A stretch of 64,000 nt of DNA, from positions 321,620 through 385,619 of the forward strand of contig MU001507.1 of the NCBI GenBank assembly GCA_010093485.1, read 5' to 3'. Source of the DNA: Karstenula rhodostoma CBS 690.94 (lineage: Eukaryota > Ascomycota > Dothideomycetes > Pleosporales > Didymosphaeriaceae). Of this stretch, positions 48,007-58,390 are shown in pieces. The position numbers were made by a program, and so were the translations under genes. Every line of letters starts with the position of its first letter. Position 1 is the first letter of the stretch. A model generated the notes under the pieces. It did not search any database and was not told the origin of the DNA. It saw only the letters and a program-made list of their open reading frames with translations.

Positions 48007-49412
48007 ATGCCCTCAACTCTGACCCGCGATATTTCGCCTCCGCCTCGACAAAGGAAACGCCGAAAAGAAGCGGGGGCCGTGCCTCCGGTCCGGCAGCAGC
48101 AGGATGACGCAAATCATCTAGCTTTGACTACGGCAGAGCCTATGCTGGCGGCTGTTGGGGCAGGCAGAACCAGGATCGAACAACATCTAGAGTATTTCAA
48201 AGAGCGTCTTTCAAAAGTATGTCGGCCTGTCGAAGAGGGTGTACCAAGGATCTTGACCGAAGACTGGACGCGTTTATATCAGAGAAACGAGCATGAGCAT
48301 GGGAATCATTTTGTGGTGCATCAGCACAATCATCCGGTTTCCGGTGTACATTGTGAGTTGAAATCCTCGGAATACAACGGATCGTCAACATCTCGGTCCT
48401 CCCTGCTTCAACACAACATCCAGGCTTTGCCACAGTAGTGCTTGTGGAAAGAGGCGCTGACGGGGCATTAGATGATCTCCGCTTGCAGTTCTCAGGAACG
48501 AGCAGCATGTCCTTTGCTGTTCCGAAGGGATTACCGGGGAACCCAAATTCCAAGAGCTTGGGGAGGATGGCGATTGAGACGAGGGTACATAATCTGTGGG
48601 CACGTTTACCACCGTCCCTTGGCCCTTGCAAATGTTGTTGACTTACATCACAGAACCACCTCATAGAATCAGCATCCCCGAGAACAGGTTCACTGCTCAT
48701 CTGGGACACCGGGACATATACGGTCTTGCCTCGCAAGAACTCATCGAATAAACCCCCATCACCCCAAACCACGGACGATGATTTAGATACAGATCTCGAA
48801 GATAAGAGTAGCCGACATGTCGAGGTTGAACCAGAGAACGAGAAGCTCATCGACGCTTTCAAATCACGCTACATCCGCCTCCGCCTCAACGGCGTCCGGC
48901 TCCCCAAAAACTACACCATCACACTGCGCCTCCCTTCTGCCAACAACGTCTCCAAAACACGACCGGTGCGGGGAAAGGGACGACGGATATCCAAGGCCTT
49001 GAGTGCACCTCAATCCACTGATTCTGAAACTGAAGACAGGGACAAGGAAGCAGACCCAGTAAATGTCCAAGACATCGACACAGACTCCGATGAAGACGCC
49101 CAGACACGCCTCCACAACGCGTACCCCGGGTCTACGAACAGCATCGGCTCCGTGCATCAGCGGGCGTGGTTCATACTGCTTGATCGGGCGTCGAGTGGGT
49201 TTGTGCAGGACACAGAGACGGGGAAGTGGATACGGAGCGGGAGCGGGAGCGGGAGCGGGAGGGCAGAAGGGGACGGGTTTGCACCGTTCCTTGTTTTGGG
49301 GCGGGAGGTCGAGAGGAGTGTTGTCACGGGGCGGTTGGCGAGAGAGGTAGAGGGGGACGAAGGCGTGGAGGGGTTTGTTGGAAGGACCGGATGGGTGGGT
49401 ATCACGAGATGA
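48007..49412 (+). CDS. Stand-alone LigD-type DNA 3'-phosphoesterase domain protein
   Basis: Three exons (introns 48353-48471 and 48600-48653, the second with a GC donor), 410 aa. A basic N-terminus (PPPRQRKRRKEAG) could direct the protein to the nucleus. The domain spans about residues 95-245. It contains HEHGNHFVVHQHNHPVSGVH, HYDLRLQF, SMSFAVPKGLPGNPNSK, RMAIETRVHNLWNHL, GSLLIWDTGTYTVLP and YIRLRLNGVRLPKNYTITL. In bacterial LigD this module trims 3' ends during non-homologous end joining. The His and Asp of HPVSGVHYDLRL are the expected Mn2+ ligands and are present. An acidic insert (TDSETEDRDKE) and a GSGSGSG linker are lineage-specific. There is no ligase or polymerase domain, as usual for fungal and archaeal stand-alone forms. 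A DNA-repair role is inferred. Confidence 0.87.
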
Positions 49413-49908
49413 TACAGGGTATATCGCCGGTGTGGGTGTACTATACCTTGAAGCTTCTGAGTTCCAGGCTCTCGTGTCGGTGTAGAGGTTGGCTAGTAGG
49501 GACTTCCGAGCTGTTAGAGCCAGGAAAGTGATCAATCTGATAGCATACCCTAAGGTGACTTGAGCCACACTATGTGTCCAAAGTCGGGACATGGTAATTG
49601 TATAAGCTAGCGATAATGTGCCCAGTCGTCACGACTTGGTAGAGCGAATGGTAGAACCATGGCCAAGGAATGACGTCAAGCTACCATATGGCCACGCCGA
49701 AATGTTCCGGACGTTCAGAAAGCGCGACGAGCAGCTTCTTTTTACTGAATCCTCAAGCGTCTGTTAAACACATCGCGACAGGACTGGGGGCAACTTGCCA
49801 GAGGTGCATGCGTCTAGGCCCCGGAAACGGCTAAAGCGAGCGGGCTGCAGCTCCCCATCGAGTCTGCGTGCAAGTCACACTCCCGCACATGCGTGCGGCA
49901 CCAAGACG
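49413..49908. other. Intergenic, no gene recognised
   Basis: Upstream region of the glycosyltransferase gene; the frame of that gene is open back to 49795, but a membrane-anchor start at 49909 is preferred. No other feature seen. Confidence 0.5.
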
Positions 49909-51484
49909 ATGCGGTTATCGCCGACGCGCATCTTGTGTGCAGCCATCCTCCTCCTCACGCTCCTCCTCATCTCCTTCGTTACCCGCCTGCTCTTCGGCCA
50001 GCGCGGCTTCGACATCCTCCCTGAGCGCCCCGACGCCGGTACCCTGCGCTCCCGCCCCAATAGCAATGCGCCCGACGTCCAGTACGGCGAGGAGTGCGCC
50101 CCCTTCAGGGCCGGTGCCCTCGACGATGTCACAATTGTCTTGAAGCTGGGCGCGGGCCAGGTCGCGACGCAGCTGCCCGCGTACTTCTCCCGCCTGAGCC
50201 GGTGTACACATAACGTATTGTTATTTTCAGATCTCAAGGCCGAATACGGCGGCTTCGACATCATCGACGCGCTCGTAAGCAAACCACCAGGTACAGAGTG
50301 CATGTATCTTTCTTGCAGACGGAAGGACTTCTCTTTCGCTCAGCTGAGACATGTGCTCTCCTGTCTCAACTCACTGACTTTGTGCCCGCTAGGCCAACCT
50401 GCGCCCCGAGTACAAATACAACAACCCCGACTTTGACATATACGACAAGATCCAGCATGCGACCGTGCTCGAGGAGAAGACGACCGAGGGCTGGCGCCTC
50501 GACAAGTACAAGTTCCTGCCCATGATCGAGCTCGCCGACGCGCGGCGGCCCAAGTCGAATTGGTTCTTATTCCTGGAGCTGGATACATATGTCAATTGGG
50601 ACAACATGCAGCGGTTCCTTGCGTCGTTTGATCCCAAGACTCCGTACTACTTCGGCTCGCCGGTGTGGCCGCGCAAAAAACCTGTCTTTGCCCACGGCGG
50701 AAGCGGCTTTGTGTTGTCCCGGGGTGCTTTCAACAAGCTCATGGCGCGTGGCCGCATGTTCGCCGAGAACCATCGCTCGCCGGGGACACACCTGTTTGGG
50801 AAAGACGTTAGGAAGGAGTGCTGCGGCGACGAGGTGCTGGCCAAGGTGCTCAAAGAAAGCGTAAGCAAACCACCGTGTACAAAGTGGATGTGGACTTCTT
50901 CCTCGCTTGTCGGAGACATGCACCACCCTGTCTTGACTCACACTGACTTTGCATTTGCGCTTCAGGGTATCGCCATCCGCGGCTACTGGCCCATGTTCAA
51001 CGGCGAGAGCCCTTCGACGCTCCGCTTCAACTGGGAGCAGTGGTGCGAGGCCGTCCTCACCCTGCACCACGTGCAACCCGACGAGTTCGCGAGCCTAGAG
51101 CACTGGGAAGCGGGCCGCCCGCAGCGTTCAAAACCCCTCACCTTCGAGACACTCTTCCCGCACATCGAGCCCGCCCTCCAGGAACGCCGCGACGATTGGA
51201 CCAACCTCTCCGAAGACATCACCTACACAGGCAAGAAGACGGCCGGCCGGTCCTGGGAAGCCTGCCGCGCCGCCTGCTCCCACGTCCATAAATGCATGCA
51301 GTACGAGCACATCGGGGATACGTGCCGCCTGTCGCGTAGCATTCGACTGGGCCACGCGCAGCCGGCGTCCTCCGCCGCCGGGAAGGCGACGTCCGGCTGG
51401 ATGACGAACCGCATCGAGTCCTTCAAGGCCAAGCACAGCAAGAAGTGTCGCGGGGCCCACTTCCCGCATGCGAATCCGCGATGA
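49909..51484 (+). CDS. Glycosyltransferase family 31-like, type II membrane protein
   Basis: Three exons, 450 aa, with introns 50275-50392 and 50861-50965, both phase 0. MRLSPTRIL is followed by one transmembrane helix (residues 9-29), then a lumenal catalytic region. Fringe-like features are TIVLKLGAGQVATQLPAYF, LLFSDLKAEYGGFDIIDAL, WRLDKYKFLPMIELA, KSNWFLFLELDTYVNWDNM (the ELDTY replaces a DxD motif), YYFGSPVWPRKK, FAHGGSGFVLSRGAF, CCGDEVLAKVL and WPMFNGESPSTLRF. The C-terminal part has a Cys-rich region (WEACRAACSHVHKCMQYE) that resembles a PAN/apple-like fold. It probably transfers a hexose in the Golgi; donor and acceptor are unknown. The two introns are related to each other. Confidence 0.85.
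50275..50392 (+). repeat. Intron 1 of the glycosyltransferase gene, introner-like copy 1
   Basis: 118 nt, GT-AG, phase 0. It starts GTAAGCAAACCACC and contains GTACAGAGTGCATGT, GAGACATG, CCTGTCT, AACTCAC and TGACTTTG before the AG. The same series occurs in the next intron of the same gene. Confidence 0.75.
50861..50965 (+). repeat. Intron 2 of the glycosyltransferase gene, introner-like copy 2
   Basis: 105 nt, GT-AG, phase 0. It shares its first 14 bases exactly with intron 1 and continues GTACAAAGTGGATGT, GGAGACATG, CCTGTCTTGACTCAC and TGACTTTG. Similarity runs from donor to acceptor and stops at the exon borders. Confidence 0.75.
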
Positions 51485-51866
51485 GGACCGAACCGACGAG
51501 ATCTGGACATTTTAGCATGGAAGGCGTTTGATACCCGGCGGCTGGCTTGGCTTTGTGTTTCGCACCGTTATATACCCGACTGCGGACGTAGTGTGCATCC
51601 ATTGGAGTTTTGGGGTTTTCAGGGGGCTGGTTGGGTTGGGTTGTGACAGTGCCAGGACAAAACTCTATGTGCGGTGTGTTACCCCAGCGTGGGCACTGCG
51701 CAGACCGATGGTACTCAGATTTCTGTCCTAGGACTGTAGTCTGGGTATTGTGGAGGTTAGAGGTGCCAGTGGTAGAGGTCGACTGACATTGTTTCAACTA
51801 GGGCCGTTGAAGTCACATCAGGCTGGCCATAATCAAATATCAAGACAACGTATCATCAACCGTCTC
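51485..51866. other. Intergenic between convergent genes
   Basis: 3' flanks of the glycosyltransferase (plus) and of the acyl-CoA synthetase (minus). No further feature. Confidence 0.5.
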
Positions 51867-53561
51867 CTACAGCTTTACCCTCCGATCCGCGCGCTCCAAC
51901 GACGTCAAGCCACTCCTCAACCCCCTCAACTCCCCCCTCACAACCTTCCCCGTCGCATTCCTCGGCAACCGCTCCACCTCCCACACGCCCCCCCTCAACT
52001 TCTTATACCCGCTCACCTTCTCATCGATATCCCGCTGAATCTCGGCCAGCGCCGCCTTCCGCGCCTTCTCCCCCACCACGTGCTCCTTCAACACTACATA
52101 CCCCGTCGGCAGCTCCGTCAACTGGCTCTCATCCCACACAGCCCCTACCCCACCCTCCGCCACGTGCCGGTGCGAGTTCAGATACGCTTCGAGTTCCGCG
52201 GGACTTACCTGGAACCCCTTGTACTTGATAAGCTCCTTGGTGCGGCCGACGACCGCGACCACGCCCGCGGAGGAAATCGTGCACACATCGCCAGTGTTGT
52301 ACCACCCCTCGACAGGGAACGCCCCGCGATTCGCCTCCGCATTGAACGCGTATCCGCGCGAGATATTCGGGCCACGCAGCCACATTTCGCCCGGCCCACC
52401 CTCAGGCGCATCGTCCCGCCCATCGTTGACGCGCAGCACGGCCTCGAGATTCGGCAGCAGCGGGCCCACGGCGGTGTCGGGCTGGATCGCGTCCCTGCGC
52501 TGGTACGCGACGTAGCCCGCGGCCTCGGTCATGCCGTAGACCTGGTTGATGCGCCAGGGGGCCTTGGCCAGCAGGCGGTCCAGCATGTCTTTCTTGAAGG
52601 GGGGCCCGCCGCAGTCGATCTTCTCTGCGCGCGAGAAGTCGAAGCGCGATGTGATGTCTGTGTTTGCGAGGGCGAGGACGACGCTGGGCACGCCCTGGAA
52701 GATGGTGGGCTTGACGCTGTCGACGAGGGTGGCGTAGGGTTCCAGCGCGAAGACGGGCATCGCGTGGTGGTGGATGCCCATGTAGGGACCGAGGAAGAGG
52801 GGAAACGTGGTGTTGCCGATGTGGGCGAAGGGGGTGAAGGCTACGATGCGGGAGCCGCGGTGGAACTGCGCGGCGTCGTGGGCCTCGAGTTGCTTGACGT
52901 TGGCGACGAAGTTGTAGTGCGTGAGTTCGACGCCTTTTGGCTTTCCGGTTGTGCCCGAGGAGAGGTGGATGGTTGCGAGGCGCTGCCGCGTATCGGCGTA
53001 CAGCGGTATCGGCAGCGGTTCTCGAAACGCCGCGAAGTCGTCCGGTATGTGTTTATAGTGTAGGGGGCTTGGAGCTGCGCGCTCGACAATCGAGACTATG
53101 GTCGGTGGGCTCCAATGTACGCCTTGCGCTTGGAGGTCTTTCACTGCCAGCGCAATCGCTTCCTCCACCTTGGCCACCACGGGCCCATACACGACGGCAA
53201 AATCGGGTCTTGTAACAGTCATCCCGTGGGCAATGTCGGCTGCGACAATCGCATGGTTGATCGGGCAAACTACGCCGCCCGTCCAGAGGACTGCGTGCAC
53301 AATCTCGATGTAGTCGCAGGAATTGGGCAGGATGACGGCCCAGTGTGCCTGGTCGCGCGGTTTTAACGTCTTCGAAAAGCCATTTGCGAGGCGTCCAGCG
53401 TTCGTGCGGAGTTCGTGGAGTGTGAGGGAGCGGTGGGTGAGCGAGTCCGTAGCTACGAGGTGCGACGGGGGCAGTGGTGGCGTGGTGGATGTGTGGAGGA
53501 GTTGGGTTAATGAGAGGGTGGTGGGGATGTCGATCTGGGCTGGGGACACATACGTCCTCAT
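51867..53561 (-). CDS. 4-coumarate-CoA-ligase-like acyl-CoA synthetase, first copy
   Basis: One exon, 564 aa, start MRTYVSPAQID. The frame stays open further upstream, but the homology begins here. ANL-superfamily motifs are all present: SSGTTGKPKGVELTH near residues 201-215, FTPFAHIGNT, YGMTEAAGY, WYNTGDVCTI, GRTKELIKYKGFQVSPAELE and the C-terminal lysine in ATGKVVRGEL. It would adenylate a carboxylic acid and transfer it to CoA. The last residues are RRVKL. VKL is a weak PTS1-like tripeptide, interesting because all six proteins of this cluster end in x-basic-L. It is divergent from the AtuA-like gene across about 600 bp, suggesting coordinated control. Substrate unknown (aromatic, fatty or terpenoid acid). 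Confidence 0.92.
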   Translation of the reverse strand: MRTYVSPAQIDIPTTLSLTQLLHTSTTPPLPPSHLVATDSLTHRSLTLHELRTNAGRLANGFSKTLKPRDQAHWAVILPNSCDYIEIVHAVLWTGGVVCPINHAIVAADIAHGMTVTRPDFAVVYGPVVAKVEEAIALAVKDLQAQGVHWSPPTIVSIVERAAPSPLHYKHIPDDFAAFREPLPIPLYADTRQRLATIHLSSGTTGKPKGVELTHYNFVANVKQLEAHDAAQFHRGSRIVAFTPFAHIGNTTFPLFLGPYMGIHHHAMPVFALEPYATLVDSVKPTIFQGVPSVVLALANTDITSRFDFSRAEKIDCGGPPFKKDMLDRLLAKAPWRINQVYGMTEAAGYVAYQRRDAIQPDTAVGPLLPNLEAVLRVNDGRDDAPEGGPGEMWLRGPNISRGYAFNAEANRGAFPVEGWYNTGDVCTISSAGVVAVVGRTKELIKYKGFQVSPAELEAYLNSHRHVAEGGVGAVWDESQLTELPTGYVVLKEHVVGEKARKAALAEIQRDIDEKVSGYKKLRGGVWEVERLPRNATGKVVRGELRGLRSGLTSLERADRRVKL

Positions 53562-54159
53562 CTTGAGGGAGGACGGAGCGACTACAGAAAATGCATGAAC
53601 GCAAAGAGGCCTCGAAAACGAATGCTCGAGCGCCAACAAAAGGATCAACGACGTGGGCAGTTTTCGTTGTCCAGGGTGCAGCAATGCAGCGCGGCCTGAC
53701 TCATGACGCGCTGCTGCGCACAGCAATCCGACAGCTCCGAAGGATGACAATGCTCTGTGATGCTCAACTCGAGGCGCGATGTGCATCAGCGCACCCAATA
53801 TTTTTGTGGAACCCCTACTCGACCCCGCAGCGGCTCGGGAACTTGATACATTCCCTAAACTCCAGTTAGTTTAGAAGCTAATGAGCTCATCGACGGGGTC
53901 CACTACCCGGACGAGCCGAGGCCAACGAGCGGGGGGCGTGCGGCGTGGGCGGTGAGTTGAGGAGGTGGGTTTGAAGGCACGATGTTTAGAGGAGGCTACT
54001 ACTGAAGGGTCGCCGCTGTTGACTGAGCTGGATGACCGTCACGTGCATTCACACCTTCTACAGCATCTGTAGGAGCGATTACGATTGCAATTGAGCGGTC
54101 TCCGACATAGTACAGCTTCTTTGACATCAACTATTGCTCCGAGCGTAACAGAACTCAAT
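53562..54159. promoter_or_regulatory. Shared divergent promoter of acyl-CoA synthetase and AtuA-like gene
   Basis: 598 bp between two start codons pointing away from each other. No clear TATA box or repeated operator-like motif was found by eye. Confidence 0.45.
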
Positions 54160-56106
54160 ATGCCGTCAAGAAGGCCTATCCGAATCGGCAATGCTTCTGG
54201 AGCGATTGGCGATGGGATAGATCAGGTGTAGGCCACCTACCAACGACCCAACAGAAAGTACACCTAACTGGCATTACAGCTACCGTCTTGCACGCGACGG
54301 AGATGTAGACGCCATAACAGCAGACTATCTCGCTGTAAGTAAATCTCGTCCAGATTTCCTACCGACATGACATGCTGACCTTCCCCAAAGGAATTCAACA
54401 TCGCCTGGAAAGCCATCGAGCTCACCACCCGCCCTGACCTAGGCTACGAGCCCAACTTCCTCGAGCAACTCGCCTGGCAGGACGGCGCAGCAGCCAAGCT
54501 TCTCGCGCGCAAGAACATCAAAGTCGTCCACGACGGCGGAGCACTGAACCCCAAAGGCCTTGCGCAGAAGACAGATGAGTATTTGAAGAGTCTGGGAATT
54601 GAGGGGGTGAAAATTGCCTGGGTCGACGGCGACAATGTTACCGGGATGGTCAAGGAAGGAAAACTGGGCAAGCTGATGCATCTCGACCAACGAGGCCTGG
54701 AATTGGGCGGACTCCGTCACAAGGTCCTCGCTGCGAATGTGTACACGGGGATGGCGGGCGTGATTGCTGCGCTGGAGGCGGGCGCCCAGATAGTGATTTG
54801 TGGGCGGTGTACGGATGCATCGCCGGTGATGGGGCTTGCGGCGTGGTGGCACGGGTGGAAGAGCACGGATTACCAGCAGTTGGCGGGGAGTTTGCTTGCG
54901 GGGCACATCATCGAGTGTGGTGGGTATGTGACCGGGGGTAACTTCTGCGGGTGGAGGGAAATCGAGAATCTGCACCATGTTGGGTACCCGATCGCGGAGA
55001 TCGCTGCGGATGGGACGTGTGTGATCACGAAGCCGGAGCATACGAATGGCGCGGTGACGGTGGATACGTGCAAGGCACAGCTGCTGTACGAGATTCAGGG
55101 CCCGTTCTATCTCAATCCCGACGTCACGGCTCGCATCGACGGCGCGCAGCTCGAGCAGATTGGCAAGAACCGCGTCCGCCTCACCGGCATAGTAGGCGAG
55201 GCGCCGCCTCCCACGTCCAAGCTAGCTATCTGCCTCCTCGGGGGCTGGCAGGCCGAAGTCTGCGGCTACGCTGCGGGTCTGGACACCCGCGAGAAACTCG
55301 CCCTCATGAAAGATCAAGTCATGCGCGAGATCGACCCTGCGGACTTCTCAACATTCAGCATGGAGATCTACGGCAGCAGCCCGGACAATCCAAAGTCTCA
55401 GCAGGAATGCACAGTCACGCTACGCATGTTTGCGCAGAGCGAGGACAAAGACGCAATGCTCAAGTTCAAACGGGCCATCTTCTACAACGGGATGCAAGGT
55501 TATTGCGGACTACACCTGGCGATGGACTGGAGAACCATGGAGCCGAAGCCGTATGTGCGGTATTTTCCGAGTCTGGTACCGAGCGTGGGTGTGCAGTTGA
55601 CGGCAAGTTTTGTAGACGGGACGAGTGTCAGTGTGCAATCGAAGACGGAGGAAGAGTGTGCGGAGAAGGTTGCTGAGCAGCTAAACTACGATCCTGAAGC
55701 TCCGGTTTCTCTAGCCTTGTTTGGACCTACGGCGCGGAGACCGCTGGGAGATCTTGTTTTCGCGCGCTCGGGTGACAAGGGTGGGAATGCGAATGTAGGC
55801 TTTTGGGTCAGGGAGCGTGCTGCGTGGCCGTGGCTTAGGAGTTTCCTAACGAGGGAGAAGTGCGTTGAGCTACTAGGGGATGACTGGAAAGACAAATACA
55901 GCGTAGAGAGATGTGAGTTTGAAGGGCTAATGGCGGTACATTTTGTTGTCAGGGGCCTATTACAAGAGGGGGTAAGTAGTAGCAGTGTGCTTGACGGGTT
56001 TGGGAAGAGTGTTGGGGAGTTTTTGAGGGCGAGACACGTGGATGTTCCGGTGGAATTGTTGACGGTGGAGGAGAGGCGGCGGGCTACGATGAAGGGGAAA
56101 TTGTAG
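54160..56106 (+). CDS. AtuA-like (DUF1446) acyclic terpene utilisation family protein
   Basis: Three exons (introns 54228-54279 and 54335-54390), 612 aa. It starts MPSRRPIRIGNASGAIGDGI, the typical family opening, followed by YRLARDGDVDAITADYLAEF, NIAWKAIELTTRPDLGYEPN, VHDGGALNPKGLA, CGRCTDASPVMGLAAWW, GHIIECGGYVTGGNF and the C-terminal ferredoxin-fold domain with PLGDLVFARSGDKGGNANVG. Bacterial AtuA is needed for growth on citronellol and related acyclic terpenes, but its reaction is not established. The protein ends MKGKL, a weak PTS1-like tripeptide. It lies 310 bp upstream of the co-oriented MaoC gene. The usual companion genes for acyl-CoA carboxylase subunits are absent. Confidence 0.92.
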
Positions 56107-56415
56107 CAAGAACTACCTTTCGACGTCAGCGTCAAACGATTGACTACGACTACATACCATCGCTGTTGCACCAGCGGATCTACAATGACACTGCAATCAA
56201 CGTCACGTGGTCGTGAACAGCCCGGCAAAAGCCGAGGTCGGATGTTCTACCCTGAACCGCTGCTCTTCTCCACACCGACATCCACTAGCGTGCATCGCGC
56301 CGCATGATCCTTGTCCGCCATGTACCTCTAGTATTTCCTATATTCTACGCTACCGTCCCGCAAAGATAAAACGGACCAATCCACATTCCCCCACCAATTC
56401 ACAACTCACGACAAC
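56107..56415. other. Intergenic between AtuA-like and MaoC genes
   Basis: 309 bp, the terminator and promoter space of two co-directional genes. No distinct motif seen. Confidence 0.45.
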
Positions 56416-57456
56416 ATGGTAGCAGACAAAGACAAACCTATCAAGAGACCAGACGGCCGCTACGACAACGTCGACTTTACAAAAGCAGTCGGCTTCAAGC
56501 TGCCCACCGTAAAAGCAAGCTACCTGCGTCGCGATGTGCTCCTTTTTGTATGCCTGTCATCCAATTGCGACGTCGAGCAACAATACTAACCCATCCAGGC
56601 CAACGCAATAGGCTGCACCAAAGACGAGCTCCACTTCCTCTACGAACTGCACCCCAACTTCTCCTGCTTCCCCACCTTCCCCATCAACCTCCCCTTCAAG
56701 CAAACAGACCAGGATGTATTCGACTTCTTCGCGCGCGCGCTCGTCACCGACGTCCCCGGCGTGCCGCCCTTCGACCCGCAGCGCTCCGTCGACGGCGAGC
56801 GCGGCATCGAAATCTTACACCCCATCCCCGTGTCCAGCGCTGGCCTCGATCTCGAAGTAAGTCCGGAGATCGTCGGCGTGTACGACAAGGGTGGGAACAT
56901 GATTCAGGAGATGGTGCAGAGCGTGGTGGATCGGGTGAGCGGGAAGGTGTTTGCGAGGCTGACGAGTAAGGCGTTTGGGATTGGGCAGGGGGGCTATGGG
57001 GGGCCGAGGGGGCCCAAGACGGTCGACTATACGCCCCCTGCGAGGAAGCCCGATGCTGTGCATGTGTTTCGGACGACGCCTGAGACGACGCTGCTGTATC
57101 GGCTGTGCGGGGATTATAATCCTATACATGCGGATGATCAGTTTGCGGAGGAGGGGGGGTTCAAGGGTGCGTTTTTGCAGGGGCTGGGCACGTGGAATAT
57201 TGCGGCTCATGGGGTGTTGAGGGAGTTGGGTGGGAGTGAGGCGGGGAGGTTGAGGAGCTTCAAGGCGAGGTTCGCGAAGATTGTGTATCCTGGGGATGCA
57301 TTGGAGACGAGGATGTGGAAGGTGGGTGAGAAGACGGTCGATGGGAGGTTGCTGGATGAGGTTATCTTCCAGACTGTTGTGCAGGAAGACGGGCGAGTAG
57401 TGCTGAGCAATGGGTTCGTGGAGCTGTGGAAGAAGGGGTCGCAGAGTAAATTATAA
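56416..57456 (+). CDS. Peroxisomal MaoC-type 2-enoyl-CoA hydratase (hydratase 2)
   Basis: Two exons (intron 56548-56598), 329 aa, start MVADKDKPIKRPDGRYDNVD. An N-terminal hot-dog half begins VGFKLPTVKASYLRRDVLLFA and contains FCPT-like FSCFPTFPINLPF. The C-terminal hot-dog half carries the hydratase 2 signature YRLCGDYNPIHADDQFAEEG, with the catalytic Asp and His, then GFKGAFLQGLGTWNIAAHGVL. The order matches the C-terminal hydratase of fungal Fox2 but without its dehydrogenase domains. It ends QSKL, a canonical PTS1, so a peroxisomal location is well supported. It hydrates trans-2-enoyl-CoA to the (3R)-hydroxyacyl-CoA. It converges with the crotonase gene on the other strand, 100 bp away. 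Confidence 0.94.
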
Positions 57457-57504
57457 ATATTCAACCTGCGATGCCTTCGCTTCAGGGCCCAAGGAGTCAC
57501 CAAA

Positions 57505-57562
57505 GCGTCGTACTCATGCAGTATCATTTATAAGCGTCGTACTCAGGCAGTATCATCTATAA
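57505..57562. repeat. 29-bp tandem duplication overlapping the 3' end of the crotonase gene
   Basis: The unit GCGTCGTACTCA, then one variable base, then GCAGTATCAT, one variable base and TATAA, occurs twice head to tail (57505-57533 and 57534-57562) with two differences. The right copy includes the stop codon and the last codon of the minus-strand crotonase gene. Confidence 0.85.
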
Positions 57563-58390
57563 CCGGCTGCCTTTCCATATCGGCTTTCTCTTCTCACTAA
57601 ACGCCTTCAGCCCCTCCTTAATATTATCCCCCTTCTGTAGCTCAGTCCACTCTCTATCCAGCACCAGTTCCACCGCCCTCTCCACGCTTGCAGTCTCCCA
57701 CCCTTCTCTCAACCCCGCCCTCGTACATATGATAGCATCAGGACTATTTTCCGCCATCGCAGCCGCCAACCTCACGGCCTCCTCCACAACATCCTCTTTC
57801 TTCACGACCTTATTGACAATCCCCCACTCACGAGCCTTCTGCGCAGATATCGGCTCCCCCATCAGCGCAAACTCGCTCGCCCGCTGCAATCCCACCGTCC
57901 GTATCAGCCGCGGCAACGCACCCCCTATCGGCGCCACCCCCCTCTTTACTTCAGGCAGCCCAAACACCGCATCCTCGCTGGCAACCACCAAATCGCAGTT
58001 AATAACGAACTCGCACCCGCCGCCCATTGCAAGCCCATTGACAGCCGCAATGACAGGCTTCTTCCCCAGACGCCTGCTCAGCGGCGTAAACGCGGGCTTG
58101 TTCCCCATGCGTTTGCTGGGATCCGCGTCCGAGGCCATGCTGCCATTCCACTCCTTGAGGTCTGCGCCCGCGGAGAAAGCGCGGCCGGTGCCGGTGATGA
58201 TGGCGACGCTGAGAGCGGGCTCCGCGTCGAGCCAGGCCCAGACCGAGTGCATTTCCCACTGGCCTGCGGTGGACATGGCGTTGAGGGCTTTGGGACGGTC
58301 CATGCGGATGAGGAGAACGCGTGGGACGGGGAAGGAGAGTTTGAGGAAGGAGGGTGTTGGGGGTGGTGGGGTGGTTGTGGGGTAAGACAT
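57557..58390 (-). CDS. Peroxisomal enoyl-CoA hydratase/isomerase (crotonase family), first copy
   Basis: One exon, 277 aa, start MSYPTTTPPPPTPSFLK. The crotonase pattern is complete: RVLLIRMDRPKALNAMS, AIITGTGRAFSAGADLKEW (oxyanion hole), PVIAAVNGLAMGGGCEFVIN with the first catalytic Glu, FGLPEVKRGVAPIGGALPRL with the second Glu, and EWGIVNKVV. The protein ends KGSRL, an accepted PTS1 form. It would hydrate or isomerise enoyl-CoA esters in the peroxisome. It lies tail to tail with the MaoC gene and head to head with the second crotonase gene, 523 bp apart. Confidence 0.93.
   Translation of the reverse strand: MSYPTTTPPPPTPSFLKLSFPVPRVLLIRMDRPKALNAMSTAGQWEMHSVWAWLDAEPALSVAIITGTGRAFSAGADLKEWNGSMASDADPSKRMGNKPAFTPLSRRLGKKPVIAAVNGLAMGGGCEFVINCDLVVASEDAVFGLPEVKRGVAPIGGALPRLIRTVGLQRASEFALMGEPISAQKAREWGIVNKVVKKEDVVEEAVRLAAAMAENSPDAIICTRAGLREGWETASVERAVELVLDREWTELQKGDNIKEGLKAFSEKRKPIWKGSRL

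Noticed and set aside
53562..53798. N-terminal extension of the first acyl-CoA synthetase
   Set aside because: Homology starts at MRTYVSP (53561), and the extra 79 codons look like promoter sequence read in frame.
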